A stretch of DNA of 64,000 bases. It comes from Lunularia cruciata (Eukaryota; Streptophyta; Marchantiopsida; Lunulariales; Lunulariaceae). The notes under the pieces are model-generated. The model ran no database searches. It had not been told where the DNA came from and worked only from the letters and a program-made list of their open reading frames with translations. This document shows positions 32,381 through 44,668 of the stretch, in pieces. The position numbers and the translations under genes were made by a program. Numbering within the stretch: position 1 is the first letter of the stretch; each line of letters starts with the position of its first letter. The stretch lies in assembly GCA_948567375.1 (NCBI GenBank), contig OX419758.1:19473001-19537000 (forward strand). Reading direction: 5' to 3'.

Positions 32381-33180
32381 CTAGACATATCAAGTAGAGG
32401 TGAAAATTGGCTTGGTAACATTTGGAAGATGTTATGTATGATGGGGTTGGTAGATCAGATAGAGATATCACCAAAATAGTACTTCTACTAATAGGCTAGG
32501 AGTCAAGAATAGCCTAAGAACTTAAGAGCCAATTTTGGAGGAGCTAATTTTGTAGGAGCCAAAAATAGCCTGAATTTGTAATAACAAAAGCTACACATAT
32601 CATCTAGAGGTGAAAATTGGCTTGGTAACATCTAGGAGGATGTTACATATGATAGACTAGATAGATCAAATAGAATTGTCACCAAAAGAGGACTTTTACT
32701 AATAGGGTAGGAGTAAAAAATAACCTAAAAACTTCAAATCTAATTTTTGAGGCCTAAATGAATGAACTAGGTCTCAAAAATGTGAAAATTATTTCCCAAT
32801 GGAAGAAGTGCTGGCCTCCCCTCCCCCCAAGTTTGTCTCATAAAGAGCTTTCCAATAGTACCTCACCCACATGCCCAAAGATTCATACAAGACGATTCTC
32901 TAAAGATTGCATCTAGTCGAAGAAGGTTTGACCAACTGATAAGATCAGAACCTACTTGTCACCCATGTATCCAACTAATCTAAGGGTAGATACCACTTCC
33001 ATGTCACCAATCCATGTACTTGATCCAAGGGTGGAGCTTCCTTTGGGGAGGTCCAATTTGTTATATAATATAGTCAAGGTGCTCCTTTAGGGCATTGGAG
33101 GTTTGAGTATGAAATTGTGTGTTTCTTCTTCTTTCTTTCTCTTCAAGTATCCTATCCTTAGAAGATTACACCTTGGGAGC
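32381..33180 (-). repeat. Repeat E minus copy with 210-bp tandem duplication
   Basis: 32381-32590 and 32591-32800 are two diverged units with a 210-bp period (GAGGTGAAAATTGGCTTGG in both). The rest matches 26370-26960 inverted. Confidence 0.6.
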
Positions 33181-36100
33181 AATAATATCATGCTCCTAAC
33201 CACTAGAGTCCACAACCTCAACACATAAAACTCTCTTTGTTGTCGCTACAAGCTCTATATGTCCTCTAGCTACATCCCAAGTAGACCACGCTCACCTAGA
33301 TGGACCCCAAGTAGACCACTCTCACTAGTAGCCCCTAGTTTTGTCCTAAGAATACCAAACATACTTGGTCCATCATCCCCAATATGTGCTTAAATTCTCT
33401 CAATAGACACAAAGTTCACAAGTGTCCAAGTGGTGATACCTCTCAAGTGCATTTACGCTGGACTACCAAGCTAAGGCTCACAATCCAGGTCAAATAATTC
33501 AAGTATATAGCCTGACCTAACACCTCATACATGGAGGCCTTAGATAATACTATAATAGTGGTAATATTGGTACAAAAGCCCATTACCTCCTCCCTCTCAT
33601 TGGCAATTGGCTCCACCAATCGTTGTAACTATGAGTCCTAAACAAGTCTAAGACCTCTCTCTCAAAAAGCATGGGAGCTTAGGAAACTCATAAAATGTGG
33701 GTAAAGGGGCTTTGAGCTATCCAACAAGGTTCACCACTTCCATAGGTGACCTATCAACCACTACCATTATTTGAGACTTACGTCCAACATCCAAAATATC
33801 ATCAATAGAAAGGTGGGCTAGTTTTTGAATCCCATCATAATCACATTATAGAACCTCTTTAAATAAGAGGTTTGTCCACCAAAGATGAAAACAAGGAGCA
33901 TGTGATCCAACTTTGGCTGCATCTAATAACATGGTAGGTCCCATCCAAAAATAAACTTGATGTGTACTTGCCACCACTTTTTTATGAGAATCACCCATCA
34001 AAGGGACATTCTCCAAAATGTAGGCTAGAGAAATAGATAAACAAACTTGGAGATGTCATAGTATATGTAACATCTCCCAAAATACACTAGAATGGAGATC
34101 TTGTAGACCTTGACCTTAGCCAACACAAGTATGTCCTTAACATGGCCATCCAAAAATCACCAAATGAATGGGTACATGTCTCTCCAATCCTCCTCCCCTC
34201 TAATAAGGAAGTGGCTATTGGTGGGGTCTTTTGGTAACCCTTGACTATTGATGTCAATAATAACTCAAAATATCCATAAGCTCAGTGTGCCACATGATGT
34301 GCAGAGAATTATCTAGTGTTCTCATCTCTCTCTATATACAAGTAACTCTAAACATGTATACTTGCTTATAGTACCATAGCTAGTCCAATGCTAATCCCAC
34401 CAAATAACTTCAATAGACATATTCTCTCTATTAGATACTACCAAGCAATGAGTGTGGTACCCAATGGTGAAAAGAGAATAAGCTCCAAAGGCTCATCCTC
34501 ACAATAGTCTCATGGTGGTACAAAGGCTGCACTCTAAGCTTGCTGCACCAATGGGTCCGCATGCTATTGTAATGCTGCCTTAGAACTCCATAATGGAACA
34601 TCCAAGGTAGATAGAATAATCCTACTTGTACTCCAAATCTGAGTGATCTCCTTTGGTATGTGGTTATCCTCTACATGGGCATTCCTCTTCAATAGGTCAC
34701 CACGCGAAAGAACCAAACCATTGAAAGATGAAATTGATGCCATGGTCCTTGACTATAGTAAGCCAAGACTACCAGTACTAAAGCACACCAATATGCAACC
34801 AACCCATCCCTCACTTCACTGCTAACGTGGCATATAGGAATTTATCTCCTCCCAATAGTCAATACTAAACCCATGAATATAACATTGCTCCACCAAGACC
34901 TAGAGCTCTTTTACCACTAGTCATCATATGACTCTACTAGTACTACCAGGAGACCGGTGCAAGGATGCTACATCATAAGATGCTACTATTGTTGCAATGG
35001 CTTGAGCTCTCACCATTAAGCCATCAATCAGATGACTCTACTAAATCTGGATAATGAGCTTCCCACATGTGATGTATTGCGTAGAACCATCCTCTAGAGA
35101 TGTTTGGATCTGAAATGGATACCTCTTCACATTGTTCTTTTGTAGCTCAAGATCAACAATTACAGCCTTCTCCAACATACAAGGCTATGCACTGGAGTCT
35201 AAGAAGACCTTATGTGGTATATATACCTTCCTTGAAGGTCCTACCAAGAAAAAATTCTACTCTGGTTGTCCAATAGGACAACTCTAGGTGTCAACCGAGC
35301 TTGCTTAAAAGTAAATCTAGTTGGTAACTTCTTTAACCTAATTGTTATTGCTTGACATAAAAAACTGATCATTGAATTGATCCCATGCTCCTCATCCAAG
35401 TCAACTCCACTATCAACCACCTCTACTTAAGAATAAAGAACCATATCATCCTTACTCTCACAAAGCATGGCAACCAATCAAGACATTGGAGCTAGGCCAA
35501 CTCTCAATATACCCATGTCATTGGTTGAGAAAAAAGGAAGCACATAATCAATTGGGCCACCCCCAACCTTGTGCTAGACTCAATCTGGGCAGTAGTAGGT
35601 AGTTGACTAGTATTAGTTTATCATGCACTCTATCACTGCCTACCACACTTGCATTAGGATGTCTACAAGCTATGGATGTGGTCTATAGTGCCTTAAAGAG
35701 TGTGAAAGAAGGAAAGTTTGACCTATCTACCAACCTCTCCTCTTTGTGGGTCCAACTCCACTGATGCTCCTCTAGGCTCTAGAGCACATCCTGTACTTTG
35801 AGTCATTGTGGTAGATGCATCTACTTGTGCTGCTTTGCATATAAAAGTCCAAGATATCTATATCACCAACATAGGAGATAGAAGCCACTACACCCAAATC
35901 TGATCCCCTTTGAGCTATGACTATGCTAGCTAATCTTTGCTCCAACTGCTCAATCCAAGTAGCCATGACTATATCAAGAGCAAGGGCAAGTATTGAGCTC
36001 TTACCAACTATAAGTCCTCTACCACCACCTTGTCCTCCAAGACTTAGAGCTCTTCTACCACTTGCCATAACATACCTACCACTTTGTAAATCCATGAAGG

Positions 36101-37260
36101 TCAAAACATCAATAATTGGTGTGATCAAATATATGGTAATGGTCACATTATCTCTATGCTAGTTATGCTACACCTAATGTATTATGTCCATTGCCATGAG
36201 CGCACTCTCTCTTGTGGTGAGGTCCACCACAAGTCCAACAAGCAACACTACCACTCATTGGCTGTTGTCAACCCAAAAAGGAAGGTAAGGTCTAGCTGCA
36301 CTCAACTTTCCACTTACTCCATAAGATCTAGGTTGTCTACTCTATCCTTGGAAGCCAATATGGTCTGGTGCATTCTAGAAGAAGTAATAATTATGGATGA
36401 GGTCCCTCCACTAAATCTGGGTGTCACCAATCTCTTCTCTACCATGTTGAGCTCAATATGCTTAACCAAACTAAAGACTATTACTAAGTAGGTGAGGTAG
36501 CTTGTAACAACATAACATCATGTACTTTGTATCATAACTCTTTGTCCAAGATCCTATACCAAAACTAGACTACTTGGACCTCAATAACTAAGTGAGTGAA
36601 ACTTATCAACCATCTCATGCAAGTGTATATCTTGCATAGGCACTCTCTAGCCTTTTGTTGGAACTCTTGCAAGCTTCTTAACTTGTTAGTTTGCACTCCT
36701 TGGTAGTTGCTTCAAACATTAGAAGAACTCCACCATGGAGTTAAACCTTGAAACTATAGCACTTCTTGTAGCAGTACCTCCACTTGTAGTAGCATGAAAC
36801 CTTGATACTACACTACCTCTTGTAGTGGTACCTCCACTACTGGTGGATTTGTAATAGCATGATCTCCAACTAGTGCACTTCCATTAGATACATTGATGCT
36901 ACTAGAGTTAGAACTTGTGGGTACTATTGATCTACTCCTAGAAATTGAGCCTAAAGTGATGCAGATGTAATATGGAGACCAATATTATCTCCATAGCTAA
37001 ATCTCTTCCAAGAGAGCTCTCTTGAAATCATGGTTTTCATTCATTGGTGGATCCTCTAAGTGTTAGAACAACCTCTTCCATGCCATGAAGGGTATGAACA
37101 AAGATGCGTACTACATCTAGTAGATCACACCAACTATCAAACTCATGGATAAAGTCATCCAACTCAATAGTACCCACAATACCAATGTAGCACCTTGTGC
37201 CTTTGGAGGCCCCATAAATTTTTTTCATGTCCCACAATAATGGTGAGGACACACCAAGTG
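33181..37260 (-). pseudogene. Family C gag-protease remnant (minus)
   Basis: ORF 37252-37037 is the gag start (GTIELDDFIHEFDSWCDLLD). Near 36235-36190 the minus strand encodes CWTCGGPHHKREC, a near-canonical zinc knuckle missing one residue of the usual spacing. ORF 36146-35772 follows (QSGRYVMASGRRALSLGGQGGG). Near 35190-35060 the frame reads VFLDSSA, PCMLEKAVIVDLEL and YPFQIQTSLEDGS, which looks like a retroviral-type protease with DSSA in place of DSGA. Long stop-broken coding sequence continues to about 33900. Confidence 0.5.
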
Positions 37261-38463
37261 CATTCTCAATTGAATTAGCTCTTGTATCAAATTCTAAATC
37301 AAAGTCAATCTCTTCTCTTGCTAAGACTTGAGATATAGATTGATATCAAGCACCACTTTGCGTAAACCCACTATGTACTATAGCAATATCTTCTTTGGAT
37401 TCCCCAAAGAATTGCAGTATGACAATGTTACTCAAATAGAAACTATAACCACCATAAGTACCTCATCAAGGATCACCACCAAGTACTACCACCAATTGAG
37501 TACCACTTACTAATGTAGCTTTAACTATGACAATTACAATAGGAGAAAGAGCAACTTGTAACTTGCCATTAGAACATGCAATCTCATGGTCTATAGATCA
37601 TCATTTCTAGCCTTATCAAAGAGAAACATAGATAATTTGATTGGTCATCTCTTCAACCTCACTATAAAGAGCACATTAGAGCACCAATGCTCTAATATGC
37701 TCTCAAAACCCTTTCCAAGTCTACCTCCAATTCCATTTCTCAAGTCCAATTTGCTTCACCAGTGCCTCTAATTTCACTCTCTTACACTCAAATTGACATC
37801 CACTAACTCAAAATTGATCTCAAATATGAGAAATTTTGGCACAGCTTCTACACACCATGTGCCCCATTGCCAAATATGCTTAAACTTGAACATAGCTTCC
37901 ACACACAATCACTCTCAAAGAAAATCTATGACGGTTTACCAATGATCCATCAAGCTTGGAGATACTACCAATGCCTTCAATTCCTACACCCAATTTCCCC
38001 TTGATTATTACTTCTTTGATGTAATCAATTCACTCTTCACTCAAATCACACTCAAATTGGATCTTAACTTGATCATCCACTCAACAATTTGCCAACAATT
38101 GAGCATTGATTATATTCAAGCCACACCCACTCTAGCTAAGAGACTCAGGTAACACTCACAAGTCTCTATCTAGCATAGCCAAGAACTCATAGACTCAACA
38201 TCAAAGAAGTGAACTCTCTAGAGCTATAATTCAAAATTAGACTCCTCTACTTGACCTAGGTCTCTAGCCTTAATAGAATTTCTATTGGCACATCTAATGG
38301 TGCAAATGGTATAGGTGATAATGGGTCATACCATGTGGTCAATAGCCCTAATATCAAATCTGACCGTCATCAAGTCATCCATGAGCAACTACCAAAATAA
38401 CTATGACTGGCAACACTACCATTCCAACATCCAAGCAAACTAGCTTTGGTCTTACAAATGTCA
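37261..38463 (-). repeat. Family C leader/LTR-like region (minus)
   Basis: Reverse complement of about 23860-25900, including the block around TTTACAAATGTCATGACA at 38450. No gene seen. Similarity stops at about 38463, where plus-strand family C RT begins. Confidence 0.55.
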
Positions 38464-39340
38464 TGACACAACATATCATCAATTGCCAATCAAGAAGGAG
38501 GACAAGTCCAAGACAAAATTTAGGGTTATTAATCCTCATAGTAAGGATGAATTGTATCAATGGAGGTTCTTACCATTTGGGTTAAAGAATGCTCTTGACA
38601 GGTTCTAGAAGGTCATAGACATGATCCTAGTAGGATTGTATTTTTCTTGATGCTATATTGATGATATTTTGGTATTTAACACTACTATGGAGAAGCATGA
38701 GAGACATTTGTTAGAAGTGTTCAAGAGATTGAGATCTCATGGACTCAAATTGCATCTTGGGAAGTGTAGATTCTTCCATGAGCAAGTTGAGTATTTTGAT
38801 CATGCTATCTACCCTAGTGGACTTGGTACTTAGTAGACCAAGGTGGAGGTTACTGCATGTATTCTTTGGCCTAAAACTATGAGAAAAGTGTAAGCATTCC
38901 TTGGGTTGGCAAAATTTTATTGCCAATATGTTAGAGGATTTAGTGTCATTGCCAAGGCTTTTGAAAAAGCTGAGCAATCTTACACGTGAGTGGTCTTGGA
39001 AAGTTGAGCAAGAGAGAGCTTTTTTAGAGTTCAAGGAGAGGTTAAAATCTGCTTATATTCTCAAGAGACCACTTAGAGGACAACCATTCCAAGTTCATAT
39101 TGATTGGAGTACATTGGAGCTTGGAGCAACAATCAACCCACAAGTCATTGATTGGAATATGTTGGGGCTTGGAGCATTGGTCACCGTACAAGATGATGAA
39201 GAGAAGGAGTTTGTGGCGGCCAATGCTAGTTGTTCCAACAATTCAATAGAGGTGAAGTATATATCATATGAGAGAGAGTGCGTGGCAATAGCAAATCTTT
39301 TATATTACCTATTTAGTAACCCCATCAACTATTAAAGTGT
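38463..39340 (+). pseudogene. Family C reverse transcriptase remnant (plus)
   Basis: In shifting frames it reads FLPFGLKNAL, CYIDDILVF (38645-38675), HGLKLHLGKCRFF and FLGLAKFYCQYV. ORF 38901-39335 holds the RNase H connection (RAFLEFKERLKSAYILKRP) and the start of RNase H. Stops interrupt every domain. Confidence 0.8.
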
Positions 39341-40640
39341 GGGCAATAGAACATTTTTTATGTTGCCTATTTGGTAACTCCATCAACCACTAAAGTGGAT
39401 GATGGAGTTTGACAAGCTTTAAGGAGGCTTGCACGATATGTTCTGATTTTAAAAGAGTATGATTTCACAATTATTCACAAACCTAGAGTGGTGAACCATG
39501 ATGCAAATAGGTTGAATAGAAACCCATGTCCCAACCAATAGGATCAAATTGGAGCACATTGGCATGTGGGATATCTTTTTCATTCTTGGTTATATTACCC
39601 TTACCATAAGGTTATTTTCCTGTGGAGAGAAAAACAACCTTACAAATGAGGAGATGGTGCAATTTGGCATGCATCTACCTTTATATGTATAATTTCAAGG
39701 CTTTGATGGTATCTCTCTCAAAATATACAAGAGAAGTTATTGAGGTCATAAATCTAGACGGTGGAGTTATTGGTATAGGTTAGTGAGACATTCACAATGA
39801 TGTCTTATTGATGGATGATCTTTGCATTGGTGTTGTAAGTGGCACAACTGGTACCAAGGAGAGAGATTGCATCCTTCAATGAGCCAGGTGGTTTAGATTG
39901 GAGTGTAAACAACTTCTTCATGTATGGAAGGATGGTAGAGTGAAAGTAGTACCAATTCTATCTCAAAGACCACAATTGGTACATCATGCTCATGAAGAGC
40001 TAGGATATTTTGGAGTAAAGCATACATATAGCTTATTCTAGAGTCATTATTAATAGCACAATAAAAAAATTTATACTAGTTTCTTGCTAAATGTGTGGTT
40101 TTTGATTGAGTTAAAGTATCATTTAATGCTCCTATGCCACAATTATACCCATTACCTATCATAGGGTTAGGTTACCGCTGGAGTTTGGACTTTGTTGAAC
40201 CCTTAATATTGACTATGAGATATCATCTTTGTGTTTTGGTTATGATGGAACACTCTCCAAGGAGATTGAGTTGGTGGCACTTCCTGAAAAGTCCAATGAA
40301 GGGACAACTTACTTGTTCCTAGATCGGATTCTTGGTCATTTTGGTACACTAGTTGAAGTTTTGACTGATCAAAATATAGAGTTATTGGGAGAGTTTTAGA
40401 TCTTATGTGACAAGGTCTTGATTGATCATCATACTATCTCCCAAGATCACCATGATGTAGATGGCTTAACAAAGAGAGTGATTCAGATGGTGAAGAGAGG
40501 ATCGCATAAGTATGGTTTGTAAAAGAGTCACTTGGGAGATTGGAACCTCTAATTACCTTGATTAGCCATGGGCTATTGGTTCAATTAGAAAGTCTCCTTA
40601 GCATCCTTCTCCTCTTTCTTTCTACTCTATGATGAGATCT
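39341..40640 (+). pseudogene. Family C RNase H-integrase remnant (plus)
   Basis: 39400-39540 encodes the RNase H end (FTIIHKPRVVNHDANRL-like). ORF 40134-40322 is the integrase core start (LGYRWSLDFVEPLILTMR). About 40370-40560 continues with LTDQNIELLGEF and GLTKRVIQMVKRGSHKYGL, where the usual Glu position is Lys. Confidence 0.7.
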
Positions 40641-42120
40641 AGATTTACTTGTAGCCATTTGTCATGATGTTACTATAGTTTTGGACCTAGATGATCCAAA
40701 CCTATGGATGAGAGTATGTTTTCAATAGGCAAAAACCTTTTGGAGAGTGATGTCAATGGCCTTGGAGAGCTTAGCAATTTCTCAACATAGGGATACCTTA
40801 CATTATGGTACTATTCAAGGAAGAGGTTATAGATCCTTGATCCATTGATTTCATTTGAGTGATTATGTATATCTACAACAAACTACACTAACAATACTTG
40901 ATGTGACTATAAGCCGCATTATCTTGAGAGTGAGCAAGTTTTTTCTTCCTAAAGTCCTCATGTTAGAAGAGCGTGATGGTGTTTTTTGGAAGGATCATGT
41001 GCACACTTATGCACCATGCCACCTCCCAAACATTGATGGCACTATAGACCCAAGCTTAGTAATTGTATGTGTAGGCTTGCGGGATATGTTATGTGGCTCT
41101 TATAGTGGAGTTGCTACTATGTTGATGTGTGATAGCTATTTGAAAGGATGTCATCTAACATGTTTGACTCCTTCTCTCATTGTGGTTCCTCAAGGACAAT
41201 GACTATGTCCTCAATGTAATTGACCTATAACTAGTTCATTCTTTATGTGATATAGATTGTAGACATGCAACTAACTATGTTAGAGCTCAATAGCACCTAA
41301 CCTCTTGATATTTGCCCACCATAAGGCATATCACATGCTTGGAGTAGATGGTTATCTAGAGTTAGAGGGACCTTACTGCCAACTAGGAGAGTGATTTAGA
41401 GTTTATGTATGACTTCTATATAAGTGTGCTTCTATAGTGTATGTGACAATGATGCATGTGTGTGGCAATGTATATACACACAAAAAATTTTATGACATTT
41501 GCAATGCAAAAATTAGTTTGCTTAGATGTTAGAGTGATAGTCTTTGTGGTCAAAGTTATATTAATAATTTCTTAAAGACTACTTAGCTATGGCCAGATTA
41601 TGTGATAGGGCTATTGATTACACCATGAGATCCATCATCACTTGCACTATTTACACCATTAGGGCTAGAGATCTAGGTTGAGCAGGGGGTATATCTTTGA
41701 AGTGCAGCTCCAAAGAGCTCACTTCTTTGATGTTTGAGCCTTTGAGCTCTTGGCTATGGTGGAAAGAGGAGTACGAGCATCACCTGGAGTCTCTTAGCTT
41801 GAGTGGATGTGGCTTGACTATAATCAAGGTTTGCTGTTGGCAGACCATTGAGTTGTAGATTGATTTTTGATCCAAGTTGAATGTGAATTGATTATTGTAT
41901 GTGATACTTTAAAGTTTATGTATGACTTCTATATGAGTTTTGCTTCTATAGTGTATGATGTTGAAAACAATTTATAGCAATGTATTGTGATGCATATATG
42001 CATGACAGATGGCTCATGGAGGCAAAGGAGAAATACTTTACTTTCCAAGTAATATTAAATTAAATTAAATAAAAGATAATTTTGCACTTGTGTACAAGAT
42101 GATCTTCCATATTGATAGAC
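40641..42120 (+). repeat. Family C 3' region, LTR-like
   Basis: 40680-40930 still matches the minus copy around 28800-29060. 41480-41900 matches the plus leader block at 23860-24480. ORF 40855-41202 is probably pol 3' end or noncoding. Ends with a unit (GAAATACTTTACTTTCC...TGTACAAGATG) related to the A2 target. Confidence 0.5.
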
Positions 42121-43000
42121 CAACAATTTTAGTAAACTCTAAATTCTCTTTTTGTTGATTCATCTAGTTTTATGTTGCTAAGAAGCATATTTTCTCTTTC
42201 TATGTTAAGGATGCAAGTTCTTCGATCATAGCTTAACTATACATTTGTATGTTCCAAATCAAACTAGCTATTTATTTAATTAAAGCATTTATGTATTATC
42301 TAGGTTTCGTCCATTTACTTGTATTTGTAAGAGTTGCACTACCTTAGCTGAAGCAGGAATTAATATGACTTGCTGCTCGTTCAAAAAACAAGGGAGAGGC
42401 CCCCATGATATCATTAAGTATATAGTATATGTGATGGTACAAGAAAGTAGATACTTCATATAAAATATAGAAGGAGTATTGATATGCAATACAAACAATA
42501 TGATTTAGTGAAAACTTATATATTATTCAAGATAATGAGATTGTAAGAGATTATGCTATGGTTAAGAATCCTACTTGTAATGTAGTTTTGGAGAGAGTGA
42601 TTACCAATATTATTACACGGGTGATGATTGCAACAACAACAGCCAGGATGCTCAAGTAAAGCAAAGAGACTAAAGGAACAAGGAAGATCTGGCCTTGGAA
42701 TTTATATCAAATTTTAGATATAGAGTTTGACACATCATCGAAATTGCATAACGGCTTATGGCTAGATAAACTGATGTATCTTTTTCAATTTTCCATTTTG
42801 TAACTTATTTTATGCATCTATGTCTGTACACACAGGGAGAAAACACTAGTTGATAAAAATCCTCATTCAAGCAAGTTTAGGATATACCCGGTAACCTGGT
42901 AACCTATGTGCAGTTTGACATACATCATTTTATTATTCAAGATACAATAGAACATATTTCGTGTTAAAACTTGGCTTCGTTTTACCCTTGCACAGTTTTG
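42121..43000. other. AT-rich flank of the host-gene island
   Basis: No gene or recognised repeat. Composition changes near 42900-43100 to fewer A/T runs and more CpG. Confidence 0.5.
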
Positions 43001-43140
43001 GTCTTCCCATCTTTTTGTTATATTATGTGTGTCCTTTTCACTTTTCAGATTCTATATATGTTTAGTTTGATCGGGTCTTTCCGTCCTTTTTAGTCGTATT
43101 ACGTGCGTCCCTTTTACTTTTCAGATTTCTATCACGTCCA
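43000..43140 (+). repeat. Short diverged tandem repeat, about 74-bp period
   Basis: Two units starting GGTCTTCCCATC (43000) and GGGTCTTTCCGTCC (43073), both ending CTTTTCAGATT-like. A third related segment starts at about 43574 and another at about 57810. Confidence 0.6.
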
Positions 43141-44668
43141 CCAGTCACGAGAACTCAATCACATTCTTTTCCAGGACTTAATTTGAGCGAAAAAGCCTAT
43201 TAAGAGTCAACTAGAGTCTAGATCTAAGTATTCGGACCCGAATCGATCTAGATAAACCCGACTCCAAACTGAATTTGCCTACCCTGATTGGCGTATACTT
43301 GAGGTATATTTCTGATTTACCTCAGATTGTAGACGAAGTTTACAACCTGATATAAACATTCTCTCATATCGGAGTTAATATGTACTCATTCATTGCTCGC
43401 CTTTTGGAGCCATGCGAGATGTAGTCGAATTGTAACACAAATTCCGTTTCAATCTCTTATGCATGGATGGCGTCCTCTGGACCTTCTTATTTTCTTCCTA
43501 TCTTAGACTCTATTGGGGCTTAGCACCATGTTACTCTTTTTTCTTCTTTTTTTTGTCTCTCCCTTGTACGACTTGATCGGGTCTTCCCATCCTTCGTTTC
43601 TCGTACGCGGTCGCCTTTCTCCTATCTTCTGGAAGGAAACCAAAGTGACTAAGTCGATTACAATCTTGGGTTTAGATGTTGTCATACTCTCCAGCTTTTT
43701 GCACGTCGAGACTTTATGGTGAGAGAAAAATTCAAATCAGGTTGAACCCCTCCTTTCTCATGATCCTTCATCCTAGGAATGAGCGACCGTTCACGAGGCG
43801 GCGAATTGCTACCGTGGTCAGATTTCCCGGGATACCTTCCCGAATGATCCACTGCCTGAAAAGTCTTCGTGAACTTTGAATGACTGTAAAAAACAAGATG
43901 GTCATCCCCTGATGGTCGGCAGATGACATTCTCAAGATCTGCCAGGCGGCCATAGCTCAATGACGACCCATTCAATTCGCCATTTGCCAGATTCACGGGT
44001 GGGTGACCTTGAGCGTCACCCACCCATGGCTATGGTGGGTGACGTTGAGTCGAATTGACGGTGGCGAATTGACTGATTTGACCGTGTTCAATCTAGCATC
44101 ATTATAGACGACGTGCTTAACCCAGTAAGCACGATGGCGTTCTGCCGCAGTTCACTTCTAAGTCTTGGTTATACTTTCGAACATCTGCTCACTGAAGAGC
44201 TGAGGGTCCATGATGTTACGGAATTCGGACGTGTTTCCAGTATAAGGCAACGAAATAAAGCAACGCGTAGGATAACAAGATAATCACAAGGTATTAAAGG
44301 TCAAACAGTTCGAGCCCGTACAAGGATAAAACAGAAGAGATAAAATGGGGCTAAGTAAACCTGTCCTAAGCACCTAAGACTCTGTCTTACAGACTGATAT
44401 CGATCTGAAGAATCTATCCTTGCAGCGCCTAAGACTATAAGAATAAGGCAAGGTGATCTTCATCGTCTTCTGGCAGTAGACTTGAATGTGAAGGTTTGTG
44501 GGTTCGCAGAGCATAGAATACTCTGTACGATTGTCAGGCATACAAATACTTCATATTTCTTTGAGTGTTTTAGCAGTTGCAATTCTTGTTACTGTTCCTA
44601 ACTCTACAACGTCTACTTGACCGCTGTACGGAGTACCTGGCAGGAAGAGACAAGACCGTAGATCTGCA
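43141..44668. other. Non-coding island upstream of the cupin gene
   Basis: Higher in G+C and CpG than neighbouring retroelements. Short ORFs overlap on both strands with no recognisable product. 43513-43640 resembles 57755-57860. Probably 5' flank or promoter of the gene at 44669; no clear TATA box. Confidence 0.45.
43997..44025. repeat. Perfect 11-bp hairpin inside a larger inverted repeat
   Basis: GGGTGGGTGAC, 7-nt loop, GTCACCCACCC. Further out, TCAATTCGCCA (about 43973) pairs with TGGCGAATTGA (about 44064). Another GTGGGTGACGTTGAG lies at 44035. May be a terminator-like or foldback relic. Confidence 0.75.

Larger units (their letters stand above)
28810..38463 (-). mobile_element. Family C element, minus-strand copy with nested insertions
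   Basis: Read from 38463 downward: leader/LTR-like sequence (38463-37800), gag (37252 to about 36170), protease region (about 35400-33200), repeat E (33180-32380), RT (32117-31275), A3 solo LTR (31230-30539), RNase H and integrase (30538-28930). The end near 28810 matches 40840-40930 of the plus copy. Heavily mutated throughout. Confidence 0.65.
38463..42120 (+). mobile_element. Family C element, plus-strand 3' part
   Basis: Starts abruptly in RT and runs through RNase H, integrase and a 3' region that matches the 23860-24480 block (LTR-like). It is head to head with the minus copy. A direct repeat around TTTATGTATGACTTCTATAT at 41398 and 41921 brackets the terminal block. Confidence 0.65.

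Noticed and set aside
43682-44023. Minus ORF of 113 codons in the gene island
   Set aside because: Overlaps other ORFs on both strands and spans a hairpin; composition rather than coding explains it.
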